Source: Botryobacter ruber (GTDB taxonomy: Bacteria; Bacteroidota; Bacteroidia; Cytophagales; Hymenobacteraceae). From it: 48,814 nucleotides of DNA. Under the pieces are notes generated by a model, which searched no databases, was not told the DNA's origin, and saw only the letters and a list, made by a program, of their open reading frames with translations. Positions 1-8,608 of the stretch are shown here, piece after piece. The stretch spans positions 1 through 48,814 of the forward strand of contig NZ_QCZK02000003.1 of assembly GCF_003347595.2 (NCBI RefSeq), in the 5' to 3' direction. A program made the position numbers and the translations under genes. The stretch's first letter is position 1. The number at the start of each line of letters is the position of its first letter.

Positions 1-82
1 GTGTCTCTACGGCCAACTCATCAAGTAACTTGTCGGGCAGGTAATTTAATAACTTCTTTACCCGGATACCTTTTGTGTCCAT
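1..82 (-). CDS. Partial 5' end of a probable IS4-like transposase
   Basis: An open frame runs off the left edge on the minus strand from an ATG at 82. The 27 visible residues begin MDTKGIRVKKLLNYLPDKLL and continue without a stop. The start resembles the N-terminus of Bacteroidota IS4-family DDE transposases, which open with a short basic stretch followed by a leucine-rich helix. No catalytic residues are inside the window, so the assignment rests on N-terminal resemblance from memory. It could equally be another short cytoplasmic protein. Confidence 0.4.
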   Translation of the reverse strand, partial: MDTKGIRVKKLLNYLPDKLLDELAVET

Positions 83-113
83 AGCAGTAACTAATTGATA
101 ACTATAGAATATA

Positions 114-163
114 CGGCAGGTTTCGGACAACAATGTTTTTAAAACCTGCCGGGTTTTTGTCCG
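114..163 (+). terminator. Hairpin, possible terminator or element end
   Basis: CGGCAGGTTT at 114-123 pairs perfectly with AAACCTGCCG at 142-151, followed by GGTTTTTG. A second pair, CGGACAA (124-130) with TTGTCCG (157-163), competes with the first. The structure lies just upstream of the edge transposase-like gene, so it may belong to the end of that element instead of terminating a transcript. Confidence 0.45.
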
Positions 164-208
164 GAAGAAAATAGTTATCTTGCCATCAGAACAACTCCTG
201 ATTATTGC

Positions 209-1081
209 ATGAAAGTAAGCGGCTTCACATTTGTGCGCAACGCCATTAAATACGATTACCCGGTGGTGGAAGCCATCCAATCCATCCTGCCCCTCTGCGA
301 CGAAGTGGTGGTGGCCGTGGGTAACTCCGACGACGATACGCTTGGCCTTATCCGTGGCATCGGCTCTCCGAAAATCCGCATCATCGAAACCGTGTGGGAC
401 GACAGCGTACGGGAGGGGGGGCGCGTGCTGGCGCTGGAAACCGACAAAGCCTTTGCTGCCATCGCACCAGATGCTGACTGGGCCTTCTACATACAGGGCG
501 ACGAGGTGGTGCACGAACAGTACCTGCCGGTGATAAAGCAGGCGATGGAGCAGTATAAGGACGACCAGCAGGTAGACGGGCTACTTTTCCATTACAAGCA
601 CTTTTATGGTTCGTACGACTACGTAGGGGAGGCCTTGAACTGGTACCGGCGCGAGATTCGGGTGGTGCGAAACCGCAAAGGCATCCACTCGTATCGCGAC
701 GCGCAGGGCTTCCGGAAAGGCGATAACCAGAAGCTGCGGGTGAAGCTGATCGACGCCTACATTTACCATTACGGTTGGGTGAAGGAGCCCAAAGCGATGC
801 AGGGCAAGCAGGAGTCGTTCGGCAAATTGTGGCATTCTGATGCGGCGCTGGAGAAGAAAGTTGTAAAGGCAGAGGCATTCGACTACTCCGGCATCGATGC
901 CCTAGGCCGTTTTACCGGCACCCATCCCGCCGTGATGCAGCCCCGCATACAAAAGCGCAACTGGAAGTTTGATTTTGATCTCAGCAGAAACCGCTTAAAG
1001 CTGAAGGACCGGCTTAAATTAGCTGTTCAAAAGCTAACCGGTTACCGCCCCGGCGAGTACCGGAACTATAAAATAGTATGA
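209..1081 (+). CDS. Family 2 glycosyltransferase
   Basis: A 290-residue cytoplasmic protein that starts MKVSGFTFVRNAIKYDYP, the usual opening of a GT-A fold glycosyltransferase of family 2. A nucleotide-sugar binding Rossmann half follows (CDEVVVAVGNSDDDT, about residues 31-45), then WAFYIQGDEVVHE (about 91-103), where the QGDE stretch takes the place of the metal-binding DXD motif. The substrate cannot be read from the sequence. Its length fits small stand-alone GT2 enzymes of Bacteroidota that modify surface polysaccharides. It is monocistronic or coupled to the DUF2905 gene 47 bases downstream. The start was chosen because the conserved FVRNA motif lies only a few residues in. Confidence 0.85.
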   Translation: MKVSGFTFVRNAIKYDYPVVEAIQSILPLCDEVVVAVGNSDDDTLGLIRGIGSPKIRIIETVWDDSVREGGRVLALETDKAFAAIAPDADWAFYIQGDEVVHEQYLPVIKQAMEQYKDDQQVDGLLFHYKHFYGSYDYVGEALNWYRREIRVVRNRKGIHSYRDAQGFRKGDNQKLRVKLIDAYIYHYGWVKEPKAMQGKQESFGKLWHSDAALEKKVVKAEAFDYSGIDALGRFTGTHPAVMQPRIQKRNWKFDFDLSRNRLKLKDRLKLAVQKLTGYRPGEYRNYKIV

Positions 1082-1128
1082 GAGGCTGTGGTGGCAGGTG
1101 CAGCAAACTTTTTTAAATTCAGTAAGCA

Positions 1129-1347
1129 ATGCAGACAGGAAAATTGATTGTCATAATCGGTGCCGTTATTGTTTTAATCGGGCTGGCGGTGTGGCTGCTG
1201 GGCGATAAGCTCAACTGGTTCGGCCATCTGCCCGGCGATATCCGGGTGGAACGGGAGAACTTTCAGTTTTACATGCCGATTACGAGCATGATTCTGCTGA
1301 GTATCCTGCTGTCGTTGCTGTTGTGGGTGATTAGGAGGTTTTTTTGA
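1129..1347 (+). CDS. DUF2905 family small membrane protein
   Basis: A 72-residue protein with two hydrophobic segments (about residues 5-24 and 50-68) around a polar loop containing NWFGHLPGDIRVERENFQFY. That loop, with the GxLPGDI and F-Y-P patterns, is the hallmark of the DUF2905 family of bacterial inner-membrane proteins of unknown function. Full length for the family. It follows the glycosyltransferase in the same direction and may be co-transcribed. It is the last gene with host-like base composition before the AT-rich Wadjet block. Confidence 0.85.
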   Translation: MQTGKLIVIIGAVIVLIGLAVWLLGDKLNWFGHLPGDIRVERENFQFYMPITSMILLSILLSLLLWVIRRFF

Positions 1348-1375
1348 GGGGGTGTGTTGGGGGAACTTAAATTTG
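1343..1375 (+). promoter_or_regulatory. Candidate Bacteroidota-type promoter
   Basis: TTTG at 1343-1346 is followed after 21 bases by TAAATTTG at 1368-1375, fitting the Bacteroidota -33/-7 pattern TTTG-N19..21-TAnnTTTG. It would give a leader of about 365 bases before jetA. Matches of this kind can occur by chance in AT-rich DNA. Confidence 0.35.
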
Positions 1376-1747
1376 TATTGCTTTTTTTGAATATTTTAGG
1401 GGAAAGTGCTACATTAATAGCAGTAAATATTAACTTTTCTGTATTCTATCTATTGAAAAAGCCCCTGCAGTAAACAGGTATACGACCTACAGCCAAAGTG
1501 CTGATAAGCGTAGGTTAGAGGTGGGCTATTATCTTTATCCTCCGATATGGGGAGAATAGCAGTAGTAGTTACTTTTATAAGTAAGTTACTGCCAATGCAA
1601 AAAAGACAACGATAGTGAACAAAATGAACGACAGAAATAAAATGCCAACCGCACATTCAGGCAACATTTGCTTGCCCCTACACTCTGGCGGCCGCTTCGC
1701 AAGCAAAAGAGCCTGAATTTTTTCCAACGCACAGAAAGTAATTAAAA
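1348..1747. other. Non-coding left flank of the Wadjet block
   Basis: No convincing gene lies here; the short minus-strand frames read as chance ORFs. It holds the candidate promoter above and a composite hairpin at 1655-1718 just before jetA. Base composition drops from the host level to AT-rich within this stretch, so the left boundary of the acquired block probably falls here. Confidence 0.6.
1655..1718. repeat. Composite hairpin upstream of jetA
   Basis: Outer arms ATTCAGGC (1655-1662) and GCCTGAAT (1711-1718) are perfectly complementary. Inner arms TTTGCTTGC (1668-1676) and GCAAGCAAA (1699-1707) are also perfect, around a GC-rich loop with GGCGGCCGCTTC. Two nested stems separated by small bulges recall the folded single-strand shape of integron attC sites, although no integrase is visible. 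The stop-to-start spacing places it directly ahead of the jet operon. Confidence 0.6.
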
Positions 1748-3208
1748 ATGGTAGACATTTCTCAAATACTAAATACTCTCGACACTTCTCCAAGTGTTAG
1801 TTTGTTGCGTTTAAGAAATAGAGAAATGATTATTGAGTTTCTAGTAAGAACTTTCTTAAACAAACAAGGCTACATTTCGTCCGAAAATATTCACTCACAA
1901 TTAGCGGACTTTTTAGAAGGACAGAGAATTGAAATAGATGAAGAAAGTGAAATCAATTTTTTCGACACCTATGAAGAAAAAGCCAAAAAATATATTCAAA
2001 ACTGGACTAATAATGGCTTTTTGACAAATTATCCTGATGAACAAGGTGAAGTTTTTTATGAACTTTCTTCACATTCAAGCAAAACCATAGATTGGTTGGC
2101 AAGTTTGAAAAAGGAAGAATTTGTCGGGACTGAATCAAAATTTAACAACATACTGAATCAATTGAAAGAGTTGGTTGAGTTTACTAATGAAGATGCCGAA
2201 AAGCGTATTCAGTTGTTGGAAGAGAAAAAATTAGAAATTGAACAACAAATTCAACGAATAAAAATTGGAGAAGACGTTAAGGTATTTGAAGAATTTGAAA
2301 TTGTACCCCGTTTCAATCAACTCAATCAATCCGCTAAAGAATTGTTATCTGACTTTAAAGAAGTTGAAGACAACTTTAAAGAAATTACTAAAGGAATTTA
2401 TCAAAAACACGCTGACGGAAGTCTATCCAAAAGTGATATACTGGAATTCACTTTTGATGCACTTGAATCATTGAAAGAAAGCCAACAAGGAAAAAGCTTT
2501 TACGCTTTTTGGTCATTCATATTAAATCCAGATTTACAACACAAATGGGAAAGTTTGACCAAAGATTTATACACGACTTTAGAAGAAAAATCAATCCCTA
2601 TAAGTGACACATTCCTAATAGGAATGAAAAGGCATCTCCATAGTTCAGGACAAAAAGTTTACAAAGCCAATGATAAAATGGCTGAAAAACTAAGCCGTAT
2701 AATTCGTGAGAATGAAAGTTCTAAATCAGAAGCCACGAAAAAAATAATTCAAGACATCAAGAAACAACTTGTAGAAATCAGTAAATCAAAGAACAAACCT
2801 GATATTTCATTTGAATTAGAAACAGCAACGGAAATAAATATTCCATTTGAACGCAAACTCACGAAAGAGCAATCCGAAGAAGTTACATACACTAACAGAC
2901 CTAAAATTGCCAACGAAGACATTACATCATCTAATCAATTAGGTAGGTTGTTTTCACAATCTAACATTGATAAAGAATTGTTGAGAAAAAGGATAAAAGA
3001 TATACTTAGAGAAAAGTCGCAGACCACACTTTTAGATGTTGTAGAAAATTATGGTGGTCTTGAAAAAGGATTGCCTGAGTTGTTCGGTTATATAGGCATT
3101 GTGAAAGAATTCAAACACGTTATCAATCCTGATAAAACACAAAGTATCATTTTTGATGCGGACAACCGCAAACAAATTAAAATTCCTGAAATTATTTTGA
3201 CCAAATGA
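1748..3208 (+). CDS. jetA: Wadjet type I JetA (DUF3375)
   Basis: A 486-residue, highly charged, helix-rich protein whose opening (SQILNTLDTSPSVSLLRLRN) and size match DUF3375, the JetA subunit of type I Wadjet. JetA is the kleisin-like subunit of an SMC-family complex that extrudes loops on small circular DNA and leads to its cleavage. A coiled-coil stretch is visible at about residues 130-180 (many E, K, Q and L). Its stop overlaps the jetB start in an ATGA (3205-3208), so the two are translationally coupled. AT-rich codon use contrasts with the flanking genes, a sign of transfer. The identification is strengthened by the full A-B-C-D order. Confidence 0.92.
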   Translation: MVDISQILNTLDTSPSVSLLRLRNREMIIEFLVRTFLNKQGYISSENIHSQLADFLEGQRIEIDEESEINFFDTYEEKAKKYIQNWTNNGFLTNYPDEQGEVFYELSSHSSKTIDWLASLKKEEFVGTESKFNNILNQLKELVEFTNEDAEKRIQLLEEKKLEIEQQIQRIKIGEDVKVFEEFEIVPRFNQLNQSAKELLSDFKEVEDNFKEITKGIYQKHADGSLSKSDILEFTFDALESLKESQQGKSFYAFWSFILNPDLQHKWESLTKDLYTTLEEKSIPISDTFLIGMKRHLHSSGQKVYKANDKMAEKLSRIIRENESSKSEATKKIIQDIKKQLVEISKSKNKPDISFELETATEINIPFERKLTKEQSEEVTYTNRPKIANEDITSSNQLGRLFSQSNIDKELLRKRIKDILREKSQTTLLDVVENYGGLEKGLPELFGYIGIVKEFKHVINPDKTQSIIFDADNRKQIKIPEIILTK

Positions 3209-3789
3209 GCAGTTTAGAAAAACATATTACACCTTATAGCAAAGCCATTGTAAGGTTGCTGAAATCAACCGTTGAACGAAACTCAAGTATTTGGGATGAT
3301 GTAATTAATTATCAAAACGAAATTCAGGATTACATTGGCAAAATTGGTTTAGAGCTAATCGTTAAGAAAGATGATGGATTTGCTTTCGTAAAGCAACTTG
3401 AAGATAATGAAGGTAGCACTCTCGGATTAGTTCAAAGACGACAAATCGGTTTTGAAACGTCAATTGTGCTTGTTGTTCTAAGGCAAAGCCTTGAAGATTT
3501 TGACAGCAATCCAACACAGTTAGCAACCGAAAAATTTATCACAAATACAGAAATAAAGGACGAGTTAGAATTATTTCTCCCTGAGAAATATGATAGAGTC
3601 AAGTTTATAAAAGAACTTGATAGGTATATCAATGCGGCTGTTGATTTGGGCTACTTAAAGGAAATCAGCAAGAAAGACAATGAAACAAAATACCAAATTC
3701 ATAGAATTATAAAAGAAAAAATAACTCTTGATATTTTACAAGATTTTGAAAATAAGTTAAAAGATTATGTTGAGTCTAGATTATGTTGA
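3205..3789 (+). CDS. jetB: Wadjet type I JetB (DUF4194)
   Basis: A 194-residue protein at the second position of the operon, with the size and helix-strand pattern of DUF4194, a MukE-like winged-helix subunit that binds the kleisin and the SMC heads. A region such as GLELIVKKDDGFAFVKQLED (about 46-65) is the strand-rich wing type. The C-terminus reads ...DYVESRLC because a perfect 16-bp tandem duplication (3762-3793) lies at the jetB/jetC junction. With one copy the frame would end ...DYVESV. It overlaps jetC by seven bases. Confidence 0.9.
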   Translation: MSSLEKHITPYSKAIVRLLKSTVERNSSIWDDVINYQNEIQDYIGKIGLELIVKKDDGFAFVKQLEDNEGSTLGLVQRRQIGFETSIVLVVLRQSLEDFDSNPTQLATEKFITNTEIKDELELFLPEKYDRVKFIKELDRYINAAVDLGYLKEISKKDNETKYQIHRIIKEKITLDILQDFENKLKDYVESRLC

Positions 3790-3793
3790 GTCT
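3762..3793 (+). repeat. 16-bp perfect tandem duplication at jetB/jetC junction
   Basis: AGATTATGTTGAGTCT occurs twice in direct succession (3762-3777 and 3778-3793). The second copy carries the jetC start codon (3783) and the jetB stop (3787-3789). Because 16 is not a multiple of three, the duplication changes the last residues of JetB but leaves JetC intact. Confidence 0.9.
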
Positions 3794-6700
3794 GTTTAGT
3801 ACAAGTTCCGACAAAGCGGGGTTCAGACTTCAATATATGGAAGTTTACAACTGGGGAACATTTAACGAAAAGGTTTTTAGAATAAATCCGAAAGGAAATA
3901 ATTCACTTTTGACAGGTGCAAACGCATCAGGAAAAAGTACATACATTGACGCATTGCTTACTCTAATTGTTCCTGCAAAGAAAGACCGTTTTTACAATCA
4001 ATCTTCGGGCGTTGAAAAAAAAGGCGACCGCACCGAAGAAACATATGTGTTGGGACATTACGGAAACATTCAAGAAGAAGGAAAAACTTCTACATCAACA
4101 CAAAAATTGCGTGATACAAATACATATTCAGTAATTCTTGCTTCGTTCTCCAATGCCGACCAAAAACAAATTACACTTTTTCAAGTACGTTGGTTTTCTA
4201 ATAATGAATTAAGACGGCAATTCGGAATTGCTCACGTTCCTCTAGAAGTAGAATCTGATTTTGGTCAATTCGATTCAAAAGGAAATTGGAAAAAGGTTTT
4301 AGATAATAAGTATAACTCGAATGTTACAAAAAAGAAAATTGAGTTAATAGATGGTCCTACTGCTTATGCAGAAAGATTGGCGGACTTATTTGGAATGCGT
4401 TCAACAAAGGCGTTGACTTTGTTCAATCAAGTTGTTGGGGTAAAAGTACTGGAAGACTTAGATGATTTCATAAGAACCAATATGTTGGAAGAACAAGATG
4501 CTGAAGCAGAGTTCATTCAACTAAAAGAAAGTTTCCTGACTTTAATGGATGCTAAAACCAACATTGAAAAGGCTAAAGAACAAATCAAACAATTGACTCC
4601 AATCAATGAAATTGCTATAGAACTGACCAATATCAAAGCAGATTTGTTCCGATTAGAAAAGTCAAAAGAAACGGCAGTTTATTGGTTTGCCAAAAAAGGT
4701 GTTGAGTTGGGTGAAAAAGAATTGGAGAAATGTAAAGAAGAATTGCAACGATTGAATGATGAGTTGATTGATTTACGTGACAAGGAAGAAAAACTAAAAC
4801 AAGAAGAACGAACTATTTCAATTTCTATAGAAAAAGATGAAGTTGGAAGTAAAATCAAAGATTTAGAGAAGGATATTATAAATCTTCAAACCTTAACATA
4901 CAACAGAAGCCGAAAACTTGATGAATACAATAAAATTGCCCAAAAATTAAAGTTCAGCACCAACCCAAGTGAAGAAATATTTATTACAAACAGAGAAAGA
5001 GCGAAGCAATTAAAACAAATTACTCAACAAAACATTGATGAAGAAAATGAAAATCTTCGAGCCTTGAAAAATGAAGAAGATAAACTAAAACAAGACACCG
5101 AAGATTTAGTAAAGACTATAAAAACACTCCAGGAAAATAAAAACAACATTGCCGGGCGTGAAGCCGAAATACGAGATGAAATCATTGGACACAATGGAGC
5201 AAGCAGAGAAGAAATTCCGTTCATTGGCGAACTCATTAAGGTAAAAGATGATGAAATGAAATGGGAATCATCTATTGAAAAAGTGTTGCATAATTTTGCT
5301 TTACGTTTGATTGTTCCACCCAAGTATTATTCATCAGTGAATCAATATGTGAACAGCAATAATTTGAAAGGTAGAATTCGTTACGACAAGTATGAAAGTC
5401 AAGACTATCTTAAAAATTTTAAGAACAAAATACTTAATGAGAAGTCGTTAATCAACAAAATTGAAATTAAGCCCATAACACAATATTATGATTGGATTGA
5501 GAACTATTTGGAATCTCAATTTGATTTTACTTGCGTAGATAATCTTACGGAGTTTGAGCAATTCCACGAAATGGCCATTACTCAAAATGGCTTAATAAAA
5601 TTCAAAAGGGGCAAACACGAAAAAGACGACCGACCACATATTACTCGAAAAGAAAATTTTGTTTTAGGGTGGGATAATAAAGAAAAACTCTCCTCCTTAA
5701 AGAAAGAGTTAGGTAATCTTCAAACTCAACAAACTGAAAATAAGAAAGCGATTGTAAACAAAAATACCGAGATAAAAAACTTAGGTTTATTCAAGGATGA
5801 ATGCCATAATCTGTTTTCAAAGTTTGAAAAATATGATGATATAAACTGGCAATCATATTCTAATGAAATACAAGAAAAAACGGAACAGATAGATAAATTA
5901 GAAAAAACAAACAATCGTGTAAAGCAACTTCAAGAAGATTTAAAAAAGGTTCAAGACGCATTAAATCAACTTTCAAAAGTTCAAATTTTCGACAAAGAAC
6001 AAGAAATATTTACCAAAAAAAATGAAGTTGGCACGATTGAACAATCAATCAGGAGTAACAAATCTATTTATGAGCCATTGGGAGTTGTAGATGTCTCAAT
6101 GTTTGAAAAGCAACATCCTGATTTGCTGAATATAGAATACGCAACCTTTGAAACAAGTCGTGAGAAATTCCAAAAGGAAAACTCAGGACAAACACGAGAA
6201 CTTCAAGAACAAAAGGAAAGAAAAGAAAGAGAAGTAATCATCAATATAAACGTTTTCAAACAGCCTTCAGAAGCAATATCTAGCAAATTCAAAGATTGGC
6301 GTTCTGATGTTAATTCCCTACCAGATTCAACACATTTAGAGTTAATAAGTGAATATCAAAATTTCTTAGCCAGTTTGGAGAATGATAATCTACCAAAGTT
6401 TGAAAAGAAATTCAACGATTATTTGCAAGAAACAATTACCAACAAAGTTGGTGACTTTAGAATGTTCTTTGAAAATTGGTCAGATTCAATCAAAGAAAAC
6501 ATCAAACATTTGAACGAATCTTTAAAAGAGATTGACTTCAAAAATAAACCACAAACCTACATTCAACTTGTTGCACCGAACAAGATTAATGATGAAGTGA
6601 AAGAGTTTAGAAAACTTTTAGAAGAAGCCGTTCCCAATGTTTACCAAATGGAAAAAAATATTGAAGGTAGGAAGCATCATTTTAATAATCACATTCAACC

Positions 6701-7187
6701 ATTTATAGAAAGATTAGACAAAGAAGAATGGCGAAAAAAAGTAATGGACGTTCGTTTTTGGTTTAGTTACAAAGCCGAAGAATTTTACAAAGAAACAAGT
6801 CAAAAGTTTAAGACTTATGAAGCAATGGGACAGCTATCAGGTGGTGAAAAGGCTCAACTTACCTATACTATTTTAGGTTCCGCTATTGCTTATCAGTTTG
6901 GCTTAACAAGATTTAATCAAGGTTTAGAATCTAAATCTTTTCGCTTTATTGCCATTGATGAAGCATTCAAAGCACAAGATGAAGACAAAGCACGGTACTT
7001 GATTACACTTTGTAAACAACTTCATTTGCAATTACTGGTCGTTACACCAAGCGACAATATTCACATTGTTGAAAACGATATTTCATTTGTTCACTTTGTT
7101 GAGCGTAAGGAAGAAAGACATTCGTGGCTATATGATATGCCAATTGAACAATTCAAAGAAGAAAAAGCGAATTATTTGAATAAATGA
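3783..7187 (+). CDS. jetC: Wadjet type I JetC (SMC/MukB-like ATPase)
   Basis: A 1134-residue SMC-type motor. Walker A is GANASGKST at residues 45-53. The middle is two long coiled-coil arms (about 270-480 and 640-800), broken by a globular hinge-like region (about 480-640). The ABC signature LSGGEK is at 1018-1023 and Walker B FIAIDEA has D1059 and E1060. This is the loop-extruding ATPase of type I Wadjet, which acts on plasmid DNA together with JetA, JetB and the nuclease JetD. All nucleotide-binding motifs are intact, so the protein should be active. Its start overlaps jetB and its stop overlaps jetD in ATGA (7184-7187). Base composition is clearly more AT-rich than in host genes. Confidence 0.95.
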   Translation: MLSLFSTSSDKAGFRLQYMEVYNWGTFNEKVFRINPKGNNSLLTGANASGKSTYIDALLTLIVPAKKDRFYNQSSGVEKKGDRTEETYVLGHYGNIQEEGKTSTSTQKLRDTNTYSVILASFSNADQKQITLFQVRWFSNNELRRQFGIAHVPLEVESDFGQFDSKGNWKKVLDNKYNSNVTKKKIELIDGPTAYAERLADLFGMRSTKALTLFNQVVGVKVLEDLDDFIRTNMLEEQDAEAEFIQLKESFLTLMDAKTNIEKAKEQIKQLTPINEIAIELTNIKADLFRLEKSKETAVYWFAKKGVELGEKELEKCKEELQRLNDELIDLRDKEEKLKQEERTISISIEKDEVGSKIKDLEKDIINLQTLTYNRSRKLDEYNKIAQKLKFSTNPSEEIFITNRERAKQLKQITQQNIDEENENLRALKNEEDKLKQDTEDLVKTIKTLQENKNNIAGREAEIRDEIIGHNGASREEIPFIGELIKVKDDEMKWESSIEKVLHNFALRLIVPPKYYSSVNQYVNSNNLKGRIRYDKYESQDYLKNFKNKILNEKSLINKIEIKPITQYYDWIENYLESQFDFTCVDNLTEFEQFHEMAITQNGLIKFKRGKHEKDDRPHITRKENFVLGWDNKEKLSSLKKELGNLQTQQTENKKAIVNKNTEIKNLGLFKDECHNLFSKFEKYDDINWQSYSNEIQEKTEQIDKLEKTNNRVKQLQEDLKKVQDALNQLSKVQIFDKEQEIFTKKNEVGTIEQSIRSNKSIYEPLGVVDVSMFEKQHPDLLNIEYATFETSREKFQKENSGQTRELQEQKERKEREVIININVFKQPSEAISSKFKDWRSDVNSLPDSTHLELISEYQNFLASLENDNLPKFEKKFNDYLQETITNKVGDFRMFFENWSDSIKENIKHLNESLKEIDFKNKPQTYIQLVAPNKINDEVKEFRKLLEEAVPNVYQMEKNIEGRKHHFNNHIQPFIERLDKEEWRKKVMDVRFWFSYKAEEFYKETSQKFKTYEAMGQLSGGEKAQLTYTILGSAIAYQFGLTRFNQGLESKSFRFIAIDEAFKAQDEDKARYLITLCKQLHLQLLVVTPSDNIHIVENDISFVHFVERKEERHSWLYDMPIEQFKEEKANYLNK

Positions 7188-8332
7188 TTACTCCAAAGGA
7201 AATAAAGAACAAAACAGAAAGAAAGTATATTTCCTTTCTTCAATCTTTGGTTGAACAGCGACCTTTTGAGAGATTGGTTATTCGTGGAGATAAATCATAC
7301 ACCAAATCTTCATTGTCGGAATTTGAAAGAGAAATTCAACTAATTCACAGCCATTCAAAGGTGAAAAAAGGTTTTGGCTATGCTTTAGACTTTCAAAAAG
7401 TAAAGACAAAATATTTAGGAGTTCAAGATTTACCCATTTCAATTTACTTTGACAATGAAAAAGATTTTTTAATATTCTTAGGCAAAGAGAATGAAGTTAA
7501 TTCTTTCAAATCAAATGTTGAAATAATCCTTCGGGAATTCCCTGAACTCAAAGATTGGATAATAAAATATCCTAAAAAGGTAATTAACAATGCTAACGAA
7601 TGGCATAACATTTTGCAAGTGTGTCAATACTTCAAACAAAATCCAAAACCAAATTTCTACATCAGAGAATTGCCGATAAAAGTCCACACGAAATTTATCG
7701 AGAGAAATAAAAGCATTATCAGAGAACTACTTGATGTTCTAATCTCGGATCACGTAAAAAGTGAAGAAAAAGAATTTGAAAATAGATTTAATTTAAAATA
7801 CGCTGAACCTCAAATTCGGTTTAAAGTTCTTGACAAAACATTATCGGACAGATTTTTTTCGGGAATTGATGATATTGCAATACCAGTTAGCCAATTTGAA
7901 AAGCTGAACTTACCTATCAAAAAAGTATTGGTCGTAGAAAACAAGACAACACTTTACACCACTTTGACACTTCCAAAAATGAATGACACCATTGCAATTT
8001 TTGGTAGTGGATTTAGTGTTTTCAATCTCAAAAATGTGCGTTGGTTTGACAATCTTAAATTACTTTATTGGGGTGACATAGATGTTCAAGGTTTTGAAAT
8101 TATATCCCAATTCAGGACTTACTTTCCGCAGACAAAAAGTATATTAATGGACAAGCAAACCTTTGACAATTTTTTTGAAGACGACAACGGAACACCGACA
8201 AACATATCAACAAGACTAAACTTGACAGACGAAGAACAACAGCTTTACGACATTTTGAAAACAAACAACTGGAGACTTGAACAAGAGAAAATTCCATTTA
8301 ACTATGTGAACAAATACTTTGACAATGAATAA
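7184..8332 (+). CDS. jetD: Wadjet type I JetD (DUF3322/DUF2220 Toprim nuclease)
   Basis: A 382-residue protein with an N-terminal DUF3322-like arm and a C-terminal DUF2220 Toprim domain. The Toprim acidic residues are visible: E252 in VLVVENKTT, then D298 and D300 in YWGDIDVQGF. In type I Wadjet this topoisomerase-VI-like subunit cleaves the DNA once the JetABC motor has extruded the circle. All three metal-binding acids are present. It is the last gene of the operon; 12 bases beyond its stop begins a stretch of long hairpins (8349-8580). Confidence 0.94.
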   Translation: MITPKEIKNKTERKYISFLQSLVEQRPFERLVIRGDKSYTKSSLSEFEREIQLIHSHSKVKKGFGYALDFQKVKTKYLGVQDLPISIYFDNEKDFLIFLGKENEVNSFKSNVEIILREFPELKDWIIKYPKKVINNANEWHNILQVCQYFKQNPKPNFYIRELPIKVHTKFIERNKSIIRELLDVLISDHVKSEEKEFENRFNLKYAEPQIRFKVLDKTLSDRFFSGIDDIAIPVSQFEKLNLPIKKVLVVENKTTLYTTLTLPKMNDTIAIFGSGFSVFNLKNVRWFDNLKLLYWGDIDVQGFEIISQFRTYFPQTKSILMDKQTFDNFFEDDNGTPTNISTRLNLTDEEQQLYDILKTNNWRLEQEKIPFNYVNKYFDNE

Positions 8333-8608
8333 TCCACCCCTTCACAGCCACACACATTGCCAAGTCGCACCAGCCGACACGCAAGCCAAAACTTGGCAAA
8401 GAGTGTGTCTGTCCAACCGCGCGACTGGCCGACAAACGGATGAAGAAAAAGAAGCACTAAGCGGTAACATTACCTATACGTAAGCAGGGGTTTCGTGCTT
8501 CGTAGGACAGGAAAGTGGTAAATTTAAAGTTCAGTTCTTCGTAGGAAGTTCAGTAGTAAAAATCCCTGCCTGACGTATAGCTGAAAACCGTTGGCGTTTT
8601 TATAAATT
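8333..8608. repeat. Double-hairpin cassette-like sequence after jetD
   Basis: Two large folded units lie in this non-coding stretch. First, CACACATTGCCAAGT (about 8351-8365) pairs with ACTTGGCAAAGAGTGTGT (8391-8408), and AGTCGC (8363-8368) can pair with GCGACT (8421-8426). Second, CTATACGTAAGCAGGGGTTT (8474-8493) pairs imperfectly with 8560-8580 (ending CCTGACGTATAG), with CTTCGTAGGA repeated directly in the loop. GTTGGCG at 8590-8596 precedes the next ORF. The shape resembles integron attC sites. I recall similar strings near accessory genes in other Bacteroidota, but a search is needed to confirm this. Confidence 0.55.

Noticed and set aside
1748..8332. The Wadjet operon as a new system
   Set aside because: Gene order and motifs fit the described type I Wadjet exactly, so only its flanks and the junction duplication are unusual.
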